Shown here: in pieces, positions 44,401-51,471 of the stretch
Numbering within the stretch: position 1 is the stretch's first letter
Layout of the letters: every line of letters starts with the position of its first letter
Assembly (NCBI RefSeq): GCF_004118155.1
Contig: NZ_SAIQ01000002.1
Location: forward strand, 372,001 to 436,000
Direction of reading: 5' to 3'
Origin: Edaphocola flava
GTDB taxonomy: Bacteria; Bacteroidota; Bacteroidia; Chitinophagales; Chitinophagaceae
DNA: 64,000 nucleotides
The notes under the pieces: generated by a model
Told to the model about the DNA's origin: nothing
Database searches by the model: none
The model's input: the letters and a program-made list of their open reading frames with translations, nothing else
Program-made: the position numbers and the translations under genes

Positions 44401-45099
44401 CAAGGATTTGGTAATCCGGCATTTGGTATCCAAACCAATGTTGTGGACAAACGTTTTGAGCTGACTGCGGCAACACCGAATACTACTTATGATTTTTATG
44501 TAAGAGCTAACTGTAATTCCAGTGTGACGAACAGCGGATGGGTTGGGCCATTCTCCTACACCACGCTGCCATGTGAGCCGGCACATAATGTTGTAGTGAG
44601 CAACATTAATGCAAGCGGTGCAAAAGCTACCTGGACCAGCACTGCGGGTTTATGGAACCTGAGCTATGGTACGACTGGTTTCGTTCCGGCTAATGGTACC
44701 ATCGTTGCGAACCTGAGTGCTGCACAGTATACTTTCTCCGGACTGACCAACAATACGGATTATGAGTTCTACATACAGGATAGCTGTACATTAGGACTGA
44801 ATCCATGGCAGGGACCATTTACCTTCTCTACAGCAGATCCAAACAGCATTAAGGAATTGGGTGCAGATGATTTCAGACTGTATCCTAACCCGGCTGCGGA
44901 TCAGCTGCAGGTAGTCCTGAATGGTACTGCACAGGCCAAACTGGTGATGCATAACCAGATCGGTACAGTAGTACTGCAACAGGTAATCAACAACAGATTG
45001 ACAAGTCTGGATGTACAGACCTTACCGGCAGGCGTATATTTCATTACCGTAAATAATGGTAAAGCATCAGGAACACAGAAAGTAGTGATCCAACATTAA
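41440..45099 (+). CDS. Large secreted LamG/fibronectin type III protein with T9SS sorting domain
   Basis: 1219 residues. A signal peptide is followed by a LamG-like jelly roll (~45-225; FTIEMWVKVRSN, MDEVRIWNTVRT), an intervening beta-rich stretch, and an FN3 module (~395-485). A second LamG (~505-680; YTLETWVKFNNP, MDELRVWKKAMT) repeats the first closely. Three more FN3 modules follow (~855-1130), and the protein ends in a T9SS domain (LYPNPAADQLQVVL ... LPAGVYFITV). The two LamG-spacer-FN3 halves form an internal duplication. This is a binding or scaffold protein on the cell surface, and its position suggests that it captures the substrate of the neighbouring enzyme or receptor. Confidence 0.85.
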   Translation: MNTKLLVRVLALLFMSIGLGQSLSSYGQGAAKALSFNGSSHVNMGDSLSRSLSQSDFTIEMWVKVRSNSSDPVFLGNKNWASGANTGIVWCRYATNTLRFNFRAAGRTRKDMNMTLDYGKWNHIAVTVKRNGNITGYVNGVQNGTAVSIAADSGFAIDAGLPLRLGADGNAAFGIDGDMDEVRIWNTVRTVADIRNDMCHKLTGAETGLMAYYRMDETTGTTVTNSAATSTGFFNGTFVNTPARIASGASVGDESVQLYAATYTGQTLSLTSPANGTVQLDNISNNTSGIHLFKVNAVPNTTSGIANPGTNNVYYGVFPVSDTSSYNLVYNYTNYPAANTFEGGIDLFKRYSMDSVWSLWAATKNITNNTLSKTGVSGRQELIIGSFVTSVTCNTPTALNAQNITTSAAQLSWITGGSNAWNLAYGQGTFTPGNGGTVVNNLSAANYTVNNLQSNTTYRFYVRDTCATINSASAWAGPYTFTTAMDYSTYGSGYAMNFQGTGANEHVNLGDSLSGAMAKGSYTLETWVKFNNPSSDPSFIGNKDWNSGANTGILWCWNGGGNLRFNFKPAGGTRKDYDINLPDPAEWNHIAMVVDRKGSLTAYLNGVQAGSPINIAADSLLSLDGALPMRIGQDGTGVYGPKFKGAMDELRVWKKAMTVEEIRANMCHKINTTDTNLLAYYRMDEASGTVLTNLAATGTVFNGTLLNNPQRVISGAAIGDTSIQVYPNGWNGVSLSLGSNAMGQITIDSVEANTKGLQLYRINTVPNMVNGIVQLGTTNQYFGVYTPGNKTAQYKTVYNYSSYPNAVSNNANLHLYNRKANDDTLWTQSVAANNTTAQQLSLMQASGVKQFVLADFSAPACATPQNITITNIDTGNATISWTSAAGKHLIEYGNTAFSPGTGTAVTSTTASLTLTNLNASQTYKFYMKDSCSATSASTWVGPFYFTTLNPCPQPFNVHADSITAAAMVLKWEDNGIVTQDYIVSWGTQGFGNPAFGIQTNVVDKRFELTAATPNTTYDFYVRANCNSSVTNSGWVGPFSYTTLPCEPAHNVVVSNINASGAKATWTSTAGLWNLSYGTTGFVPANGTIVANLSAAQYTFSGLTNNTDYEFYIQDSCTLGLNPWQGPFTFSTADPNSIKELGADDFRLYPNPAADQLQVVLNGTAQAKLVMHNQIGTVVLQQVINNRLTSLDVQTLPAGVYFITVNNGKASGTQKVVIQH

Positions 45100-45115
45100 T
45101 TTAAATATAATACCC

Positions 45116-45145
45116 ATATTGTCTCCGGCTAGCCGGAGACAATAT
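45116..45145. terminator. 30-base perfect palindrome, likely terminator
   Basis: Two 15-base arms meet with no spacer (centre GCTAGC). It lies 16 bases after the LamG gene stop. The start of the next gene is placed after it, at 45176. Confidence 0.75.
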
Positions 45146-45175
45146 ATTTTGCACTTAGAGACACAAAATAGACAC

Positions 45176-46342
45176 ATGACAAAACAGTTTGACGTAATCA
45201 TTATCGGAGCCGGAGCCCTCGGCGTATTTCATGCTTATCATGCCCTGAAGGCAGGCAAGACGGTAATGTTACTGGAGAAGGATAAGCGTGCCCAGGAAGC
45301 CACTGTACGCAATTTCGGACAGGTCGTGCCTTCTGGTCTGATACCAGGCAGTGAATGGCATGAATACGGTCGCATCGCTACAGAATTATACAAAGAAATA
45401 CAAAGTGAATTCCATATTGGTATCCGCAACAATGGTTCCTGTTATATAGCCAATACCGCGTCTGAAATGGCCGTACTGGAAGAGTTGCAGGCAAAGTTCC
45501 ATGCAGTAGATTACACAGCTGAATTATGGACCGCTGCACAGTTGCTGGAGCGCTACCCGATGGTGCAGACCGGTTATGCTAAGGGGGCACTATTCTTTCC
45601 GCAGGAAGTATCTGCCGAGCCGGAGATCCTGGTGCATCGTGTACTGGAATACCTGTCTGTTAAATTTCCGCAGCGGTTCCGCCACCGGAATAATTGCCCT
45701 GTAGTGGGTACAGAAACTGCCGGAGATACCGTAAGGGTAAGCACTGCTGACAAGCAGGAGTATGCGGCAGCTCATTGTTTTATCTGCTCTGGCAGAGAGT
45801 TTAAACTACTATTCCCGGAAGTGTTTGCCACAAGCGGGCTCATCGTATCTAAACTAAATATGATGGCGACTTACCCGCAACAGCATACGGTGTTGCCAGG
45901 CAATATCCTTACCGGGCTTACCATAAGACGCTATGAGAGCTTCACGGCCTGTGACAGTTACCAGCAGCTGGATGCAGCAGATGTACCACAGGATTGTGTG
46001 GATTACGGCATTCATATCCTGTTTAAACAAAGGGTAGACGGTAGTGTGATCATCGGAGATTCTCATCTCTATGCACCCATAGAGGATCAGGATGACCTGA
46101 GCATATTCTATAATGATATGCACATTAATGAGATCATGCTGAGGGAAGCAAAGAAGATCATGCAACTGGACAACTGGAATATAGCCCAGAACTGGACCGG
46201 TTTTTATGCCCAGCATGAAGATGAGATCTTCTGTCATACCATAGACAAGCGCATTCATATTGTTACGGGTATCGGCGGCAAGGGCATGACCACCTCTGCC
46301 GGTTTTGCACAACACAATATCAGCAAAGTATTGAACAGTTAG
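45176..46342 (+). CDS. FAD-dependent amine oxidoreductase, TIGR03364-like
   Basis: 388 residues from ATG 45176; an earlier in-frame start at 45119 would include the palindromic terminator and is rejected. The N-terminal FAD motif reads VIIIGAGALGVFHAYHAL. The rest is a DAO-fold oxidoreductase of the glycine/sarcosine oxidase type, with ATVRNFGQVVPSGLIPG near residue 40 and a closing TGIGGKGMTTSAGFA. This pattern fits the TIGR03364 family, which is known to co-occur with phosphonatase-like enzymes and is proposed to deaminate an aminophosphonate to an aldehyde. The phosphonatase-like partner is encoded at 33.7 kb. Confidence 0.85.
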   Translation: MTKQFDVIIIGAGALGVFHAYHALKAGKTVMLLEKDKRAQEATVRNFGQVVPSGLIPGSEWHEYGRIATELYKEIQSEFHIGIRNNGSCYIANTASEMAVLEELQAKFHAVDYTAELWTAAQLLERYPMVQTGYAKGALFFPQEVSAEPEILVHRVLEYLSVKFPQRFRHRNNCPVVGTETAGDTVRVSTADKQEYAAAHCFICSGREFKLLFPEVFATSGLIVSKLNMMATYPQQHTVLPGNILTGLTIRRYESFTACDSYQQLDAADVPQDCVDYGIHILFKQRVDGSVIIGDSHLYAPIEDQDDLSIFYNDMHINEIMLREAKKIMQLDNWNIAQNWTGFYAQHEDEIFCHTIDKRIHIVTGIGGKGMTTSAGFAQHNISKVLNS

Positions 46343-46362
46343 TGGAATTTCTGTTCAATGTA

Positions 46363-46388
46363 AAAGGAGCATCGTAAGATGCTCCTTT
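46363..46388. terminator. Terminator between the FAD oxidoreductase and kynU
   Basis: AAAGGAGCATC pairs with GATGCTCCTTT around GTAA; it serves convergent genes. Confidence 0.82.
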
Positions 46389-46409
46389 CTTTATATAATT
46401 CAGGTTCAA

Positions 46410-47690
46410 TTAATGACCCTTCAGGAATTGCTGTAACAGGTCTGCAAAGCGATATACATCTTCAAAGCTGTTGTACATGGGCACCGGTGCGATGCGGATT
46501 ACATTTGGCTCGCGCCAGTCTGCAACTACACCATGAGCAGTCAGGTGATCAAATGCAGCTCTGCCTTTGTCTTTGAATAACAGGGACAGCTGCGCTCCAC
46601 GGCGATGCGGTTCTTTTGGTGTAATAATTTCAAAAATACCGGCTGCTTCCAATGGTTGCAACAGGAATTCTGCATAAGCAGTCAGCTTCAGACTCTTTTC
46701 TCTGAGTTGTGCTACAGATGTTTTGTCAAAAATATCCAGGGAAGATTTGTGCGCGATCATATTGAAGACCGGCGCATTACTCATCTGCCAGCTGGCAGCA
46801 CCCTTAGCAGGGATAAAGCCTTTCTTCATTTTGAAACGGGTAGACTCATCATTGCCCCACCAACCGGCAAGACGCAGGGTATCCGGGTTATTGCCATGTT
46901 TTTCATGAACAAAAATACCCGCTACACCACCAGGGCCAGAGTTTAAGTATTTGTAAGAACACCAGCAGGCGAAGTCTACATCCCAGTCATGCAATTGCAT
47001 CGGCACATTACCCATAGCATGTGCGAGGTCAAAACCGCACAGAGCGCCAACTTCATGCGCTGCTTTAGTAATTGCCGGCATGTCAAATAACTGACCGGTA
47101 TAATAGTTTACACCACCCATCATCACACAAGCCAGCTGATCGCCGGTGTCTTTGATGGCCTGTAAAATATCTTCATCTCTCAGGCAATACTCCCCATCTC
47201 TCGGAGTCAGTTCTATAATGGCTTCATTAGGATCAAATCCGTGCATTTTTACCTGCGTTTCCATTGCATACTGATCAGAAGGGAATGCACCTGCCTCCAT
47301 AATGATTTTATAGCGCTGCTGGGTAGGACGGTAAAACGAGATCATCAGTAAATGCAGGTTCACCGTCAGCGTATTCATGGCCACAACTTCTGAAGTATCG
47401 GCTCCTACGATTCTGGCCAGGGAGGTGCTGAACTGATGGTGGTAATGCATCCATGGGTTCTCTGCCTGGAAGTGACCTTCTACACCATACTTAGCCCAGT
47501 CAGCCAGCTCTTTCTGAAACAGCCAGGAAGCACTTCTTGGCTGTAAACCCAATGAGTTGCCGCAGAAATAAAGCACATCATTTCCATCATGCTGAGGGAA
47601 ATGGAAGCGCTCACGGAAAGAATGTAATATATCTACATCATCTAGTGATAATGCATATTCAAGATTGTTTTCGAACGTGTACGTAGTCAT
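46410..47690 (-). CDS. kynU: Kynureninase
   Basis: 426 residues, the usual size for this PLP enzyme, which splits kynurenine to anthranilate and alanine (and 3-hydroxykynurenine similarly) in tryptophan breakdown. Family hallmarks: FCGNSLGLQP near the N-terminus, DFACWCSYKYLNSGPGG with the PLP lysine near 247, and the C-terminal RIAPVPMYNSFEDVYRF. No other kynurenine-pathway gene is adjacent. lspA follows 43 bases upstream on the same strand, so shared transcription with lspA is possible. Convergent to the phosphonate-type locus and probably unrelated to it. Confidence 0.93.
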   Translation of the reverse strand: MTTYTFENNLEYALSLDDVDILHSFRERFHFPQHDGNDVLYFCGNSLGLQPRSASWLFQKELADWAKYGVEGHFQAENPWMHYHHQFSTSLARIVGADTSEVVAMNTLTVNLHLLMISFYRPTQQRYKIIMEAGAFPSDQYAMETQVKMHGFDPNEAIIELTPRDGEYCLRDEDILQAIKDTGDQLACVMMGGVNYYTGQLFDMPAITKAAHEVGALCGFDLAHAMGNVPMQLHDWDVDFACWCSYKYLNSGPGGVAGIFVHEKHGNNPDTLRLAGWWGNDESTRFKMKKGFIPAKGAASWQMSNAPVFNMIAHKSSLDIFDKTSVAQLREKSLKLTAYAEFLLQPLEAAGIFEIITPKEPHRRGAQLSLLFKDKGRAAFDHLTAHGVVADWREPNVIRIAPVPMYNSFEDVYRFADLLQQFLKGH

Positions 47691-47733
47691 GTCGAATGAG
47701 TAATGTTATGTAATGAATGAAGTGAAATAAAAT

Positions 47734-48417
47734 TTAAGATGCATGCTCAGCAGCATTGGCCTTTTCGGTAACGGCTTTATTCATGTCTGTCTTCAAGGCT
47801 TTTTGTTGGAACAGTAACAGGATAATTACGCCCAGTGAGATAGAAGCATCTGCAAAGTTGAAGATCGGATCAAAGAAGGTAAAGCGTTGTCCGCCCACCA
47901 TGGGCATCCATTTCGGCCATTGGGTATCGATTACCGGGAAGTAGAACATATCTACCACACTGCCATGCAGCAGCCCGGAATAACCCTTGCCGAATTTGGC
48001 TACGCCAAGATAACTTACATAGTCATTTACAGCAGGATCGAATGCCAGGCCGCGATCAAACATCATTCCGTAGAACATACTGTCGATCAGGTTGCCCGCT
48101 GCGCCTGCCAGGATCATAGCCGCACATATTTTTACGCCATTGCTCAGACCACGTTTCACCAGGGTCTTTACCCAGTAAAAACCGAAACCTACTGCTACCA
48201 GGCGGAAGAGGGTCAGGATTACTTTACCGGTGGTAGAATCCATGATCTTCATCCCGAAGGCCATTCCGGAGTTCTCGATAAAGTACAACTGGAACCATTT
48301 CTGGCCCATGACGTTGATACTGTCACCGTAATTGAAATTAAGTTTAACGTATATCTTGATGAACTGGTCTATGAGGATAATCAGGAAGACGAGGAGTAAA
48401 ATATGTTTATACTTCAT
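47734..48417 (-). CDS. lspA: Lipoprotein signal peptidase (signal peptidase II)
   Basis: 227 residues with four membrane helices. The two catalytic aspartates are in the conserved boxes AGAAGNLID (Asp112) and FNFADASIS (Asp190), and the region between them carries the VVDMFYFP signature. It cleaves diacylglyceryl-modified prolipoproteins, several of which are encoded in this window. It is longer than E. coli LspA (about 165 residues) because of insertions, as is usual in Bacteroidota. It shares a strand and a short gap with kynU. Confidence 0.92.
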   Translation of the reverse strand: MKYKHILLLVFLIILIDQFIKIYVKLNFNYGDSINVMGQKWFQLYFIENSGMAFGMKIMDSTTGKVILTLFRLVAVGFGFYWVKTLVKRGLSNGVKICAAMILAGAAGNLIDSMFYGMMFDRGLAFDPAVNDYVSYLGVAKFGKGYSGLLHGSVVDMFYFPVIDTQWPKWMPMVGGQRFTFFDPIFNFADASISLGVIILLLFQQKALKTDMNKAVTEKANAAEHAS

Positions 48418-48532
48418 ATAATTTGCAGCAATGCTTCGCCGGTTTTGATGCGGGCGAATAAATAAATACAGGTTTTTTTTAAAAACGAAACAAAAATAAG
48501 GTAATCCGTGTGAATTGCCTGTTATACATAAT

Positions 48533-48561
48533 AAAAAAGCAGCCTTTCGGGCTGCTTTTTT
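48533..48561. terminator. Bidirectional terminator downstream of the TPR gene
   Basis: AAAAAAGCAGCC pairs with GGCTGCTTTTTT around TTTCG. Confidence 0.82.
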
Positions 48562-48576
48562 ATTGATTGTGTTATT

Positions 48577-49230
48577 TTATCCCGGTATGCGGGCAATTTG
48601 TTTGTTCATTTCTTTCAGTTGCTCTACAATCTCTGCATTTTTAGGCTTAGCAGCCTTTGCTTTTGCAAAGTAAAATTTACAACCGCGGTAATCTCTTCTC
48701 TGTGCGCAGATAGAAGATAACTGCATATAAGCTCTTGCTGTAGTATCTGCATCCGGTAAGCCCAGTTGCACTGCTTTACGCAATTGCTCATAAGATTCTT
48801 TCAGATTTCCTTTCTGAGCAGAGATAAAGCCTAACTGCAGTAAAGCCATCCCTTCAGCATCCTTATCTGTAGCACCTGAAGCCAGTCCTTTTCTCAGTTG
48901 CTCTTCAGCAGCATCCAGGTCATTATTCATGGTAGATAAGTTTGCCTTCAGCATATAAAAGCCGGATCTTACCTGTTTGAACAGCCATTCTGGTTTTTTT
49001 ACAGAATTAATTAATTTCTGAGCTTCTTCTACATCGCCACTTTCAATATAATGCGGGAGAATAGTCATCGGGCCGATCAGGAAATGTGCGGCAGCGGTCA
49101 GTAAACCGATGAGGATAGGCAACCAGCCCAGCCACCAGGTTACTTTGATACCTGAAAATATACCTAATGCGATAAATAGCACTGCCAGCAGCAGACGGTT
49201 CTTGACTAAAAATCTACGTAATGCAAACAT
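48577..49230 (-). CDS. Membrane-anchored TPR protein
   Basis: 217 residues. Two membrane helices near the N-terminus (LLLAVLFIALGIFSGI and GWLPILIGLLTAAAHFLIG) are followed by about four TPR-like helical repeats (DLDAAEEQLRKGLASGA, NLKESYEQLRKAVQLG, DYRGCKFYFAKAKAAKP). No enzyme motif is visible. TPRs normally hold protein partners, so a scaffold or assembly role at the inner membrane is likely, with the partners unknown. Confidence 0.75.
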   Translation of the reverse strand: MFALRRFLVKNRLLLAVLFIALGIFSGIKVTWWLGWLPILIGLLTAAAHFLIGPMTILPHYIESGDVEEAQKLINSVKKPEWLFKQVRSGFYMLKANLSTMNNDLDAAEEQLRKGLASGATDKDAEGMALLQLGFISAQKGNLKESYEQLRKAVQLGLPDADTTARAYMQLSSICAQRRDYRGCKFYFAKAKAAKPKNAEIVEQLKEMNKQIARIPG

Positions 49231-49424
49231 GTTGTTCTTTCTGATTTGAGCCGCAAAGTTAATTGAAAATATTCCTTTTGTAAAACATATTTGTAACCTT
49301 TACCTGAAGCGCATATGCGGGGAATGGACGCCATTTTACTTGTATGTACAGGCAATTTATTAACATTCTGTATCTCAATAGCTTAGATTATTGTATTAAT
49401 ATTGGGGTAACCAAAAACGATTTT

Positions 49425-49652
49425 ATGAAAAGAATAGCATCAATCACCGCAGCCTTAGCCATTTTTGGCGGTGCCATTGCATTTGGTACCTCGTGTAACA
49501 AACCTAAAGACTGGAACTGTGAATGTACCGTAAATGGCAATACCAGTACTTCTATCATCCGTGATAAAACGTATAAGGAAGCAAAAGCAGAATGTAATCG
49601 CTCCGGAAGTGTATTGGGAGTTGATTATAATTGTAAAATAACTGTATTCTAA
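49425..49652 (+). CDS. Small putative lipoprotein
   Basis: 75 residues from ATG 49425 (MKRIASITAALAIFGGAIAF); an upstream in-frame ATG at 49344 is rejected because it would bury the signal sequence. The lipobox FGTSC suggests lipidation at the cysteine. The mature ~50 residues contain Cys-x-Cys and two further cysteines and read DWNCECTVNGNTST..., consistent with a small disulfide-bonded beta structure. Function unknown. It is followed by a strong terminator. Confidence 0.65.
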   Translation: MKRIASITAALAIFGGAIAFGTSCNKPKDWNCECTVNGNTSTSIIRDKTYKEAKAECNRSGSVLGVDYNCKITVF

Positions 49653-49670
49653 AACAAAACAAGTAATGTA

Positions 49671-49708
49671 AATAAGCCCGTGGTGCAACAATGCATCACG
49701 GGCTTATT
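49671..49708 (+). terminator. Terminator of the small lipoprotein
   Basis: A 17-bp stem with one G-U pair, AATAAGCCCGTGGTGCA against TGCATCACGGGCTTATT, then TTTTTT. Confidence 0.82.
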
Positions 49709-49808
49709 TTTTTGCATCAGGTTTAAAACAGCATTACGCTGACCGGTATTGTGCCGGAACCCTGTTACTTTGATACCAGACTGTGGCTCATTAAATATGT
49801 TGTAAGTG

Positions 49809-50876
49809 TTATGGATACAGACTGATCTTAGGTTTGCCATCCCGTTCCCATTCATATACTTTTTTGGAGATAAGGCGATAGCTACCAATGCCTTGTTTCA
49901 GTCCACGGTTCTGAAGGTACCAGTGGTATACATCTATAGATAATCCGCGGAAGCTGCTTTTGTATTGCTTTCTCAGCTTTTTCAGGGCTTCGATATCTTC
50001 CCGCACCGTGGCATTGAGGGTTTCGTATTTTGCCTTGCCCATAGTGGAGTCGATTTCAAACAGCTCCCTGTTGGCATACAGGAACAGGTTCAGGTAACCC
50101 GAGTATTGCATACCGGGCATACTATCCTGCACGCAGATCATATAGGCAATAAAATTGGCATCTCCTTCGGAAGCGATACCCGCCTGGTGGGCCATTTCGT
50201 GCGCAACCACGAAGCCCCACATAAACGGGGGCAGGGAAGTGGCAAACTGGCCTTCTCCCGTCAGTGGATTGTAATAACCCTGTATGCCGAAATAATGCAG
50301 GCTGCTGCCAAAAAGCGTGGGCTTTACATTTAAGAGCGGCACCTTTGGCCCAAACATATTCTGGTAGTCGATATTGATACGCTTGTTGAGCTGCGCAAGG
50401 TTAAGCGGATTGTCCGTATTCGGTAATCGATTAAGCTCTGCCACAAGTGTATCATTGAGGGCAATAAGGGTAGCCGTATCCAGGGTGCTGCGGCTTTCCG
50501 GTATCAGGGGCTCGCGTTTATAATTGGCCCCCCAGAGTATGATAAAGCTTGCGTAGAGAAACACAAGGGTTGCCGCAAAGCGTAACAGCTGGTTGCCGAC
50601 AATATGCTTGCCTAAACGATGGCTGAGTATAATATTCCGTACAAAGCGGAACAAGGAAATCAGCAGCCAGATCAATAAACCGATATAGATAAGGTCTCCT
50701 AGGCTAAAGGGCAGGTACTGCAGGATTTGGCTGCGTATATTTTGTAAAGGCAGGTATATATAAGGTACATAGTAAGGCATGCCATAAGAAGACTGCAGCC
50801 ATAGCGCTGTGATCAGGTAGATCGCCAGTGCCAGGAATAAGATCAGTCCTCTTTTATGTTTCCGCAATATGGTCAT
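49809..50876 (-). CDS. DUF3810-family membrane protein with HExxH motif
   Basis: 355 residues with N-terminal membrane helices (FLALAIYLITALWL and the segments around 45-120) and a long extracytoplasmic C-terminal part. The conserved motif VAHEMAHQAGI near residue 225 has the HExxH form of zinc metallopeptidases, with a downstream glutamate (EGDANFIAY). The DUF3810 family has no established function, so proteolysis is only inferred from the motif. Confidence 0.8.
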   Translation of the reverse strand: MTILRKHKRGLILFLALAIYLITALWLQSSYGMPYYVPYIYLPLQNIRSQILQYLPFSLGDLIYIGLLIWLLISLFRFVRNIILSHRLGKHIVGNQLLRFAATLVFLYASFIILWGANYKREPLIPESRSTLDTATLIALNDTLVAELNRLPNTDNPLNLAQLNKRINIDYQNMFGPKVPLLNVKPTLFGSSLHYFGIQGYYNPLTGEGQFATSLPPFMWGFVVAHEMAHQAGIASEGDANFIAYMICVQDSMPGMQYSGYLNLFLYANRELFEIDSTMGKAKYETLNATVREDIEALKKLRKQYKSSFRGLSIDVYHWYLQNRGLKQGIGSYRLISKKVYEWERDGKPKISLYP

Positions 50877-51025
50877 TAATGTATGTTTCCGTAATGTTAC
50901 TAGCTAAAATACGGCAATAAACATTGTTTGTCAATAGATTGAAGCCTAAGACTCTGTTATTATTTTATGAACATACTCTAATGCTAAGCTCAATGAAGCA
51001 TTGCATAGTGGGCAGTAGATAAAAA

Positions 51026-51052
51026 AGCGACTAACCATGCTGGTCAGTCGCT
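51026..51052 (-). terminator. Terminator of the RNase P RNA gene
   Basis: AGCGACTAACC and GGTCAGTCGCT (one mismatch), followed on the minus strand by TTTTTT, just past the RNase P RNA 3' end. Confidence 0.75.
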
Positions 51053-51069
51053 GTATGGATAAAATTAAA

Positions 51070-51430
51070 CTACAAACCCTGTAAGCCGGATTTTGTACCC
51101 TCCGTTGCCGGAGTGCCGCTATCATTTATCTACGCGGTACATCACTGTACAACTGTATCTGCCTACCCGCAAGCATCGGACGTGCCGCCCTTAATCGCTT
51201 GCCTATTGGGCATTTCAGCACGCAAGGTTTACCCGTAAAGACAGTTGCCTGCTCTTACCGTGCGCTCTTACCGCACATTTTCACCCTTACCCTTTGCAGG
51301 GCGGTTATTTTCTGTGGCACTTGCTGTTATGCGTTGCCGCATACCCACCCGTTAGGTGGTGCATTGCACTATGCTGTCCGGACTTTCCTCTCGGGCATTG
51401 AGCCCCAGCGATAGCGCGGATTTGTAGTCG
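51070..51430 (-). ncRNA. rnpB: RNase P RNA (bacterial type A)
   Basis: On the minus strand the universally conserved GAGGAAAGTCCGGACA appears at 51377-51392, followed later by ACAGAAAATAACCGCC, AAGGGTGAAA and the 3' pairing partner GGCTTACAG near 51080. The order of conserved blocks and the length of about 360 bases fit the ancestral type A ribozyme that matures tRNA 5' ends. The 5' end is set from the -7 promoter box at 51434-51441; both ends are accurate to a few bases. Confidence 0.93.
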
Positions 51431-51433
51431 CGG

Positions 51434-51441
51434 CAAAGGTA
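51434..51441 (-). promoter_or_regulatory. -7 element of rnpB
   Basis: TACCTTTG on the minus strand, an exact TAnnTTTG match directly before the RNA start. No clear TTG -33 is seen. Confidence 0.65.
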
Positions 51442-51471
51442 CGTCTTATTTGACGGATATTTAGTGTCGGT

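Noticed and set aside
46410-47690. kynU as part of the phosphonate-type locus
   Set aside because: It is convergent, separated by a strong terminator, lacks the shared operator motif and belongs to tryptophan breakdown.
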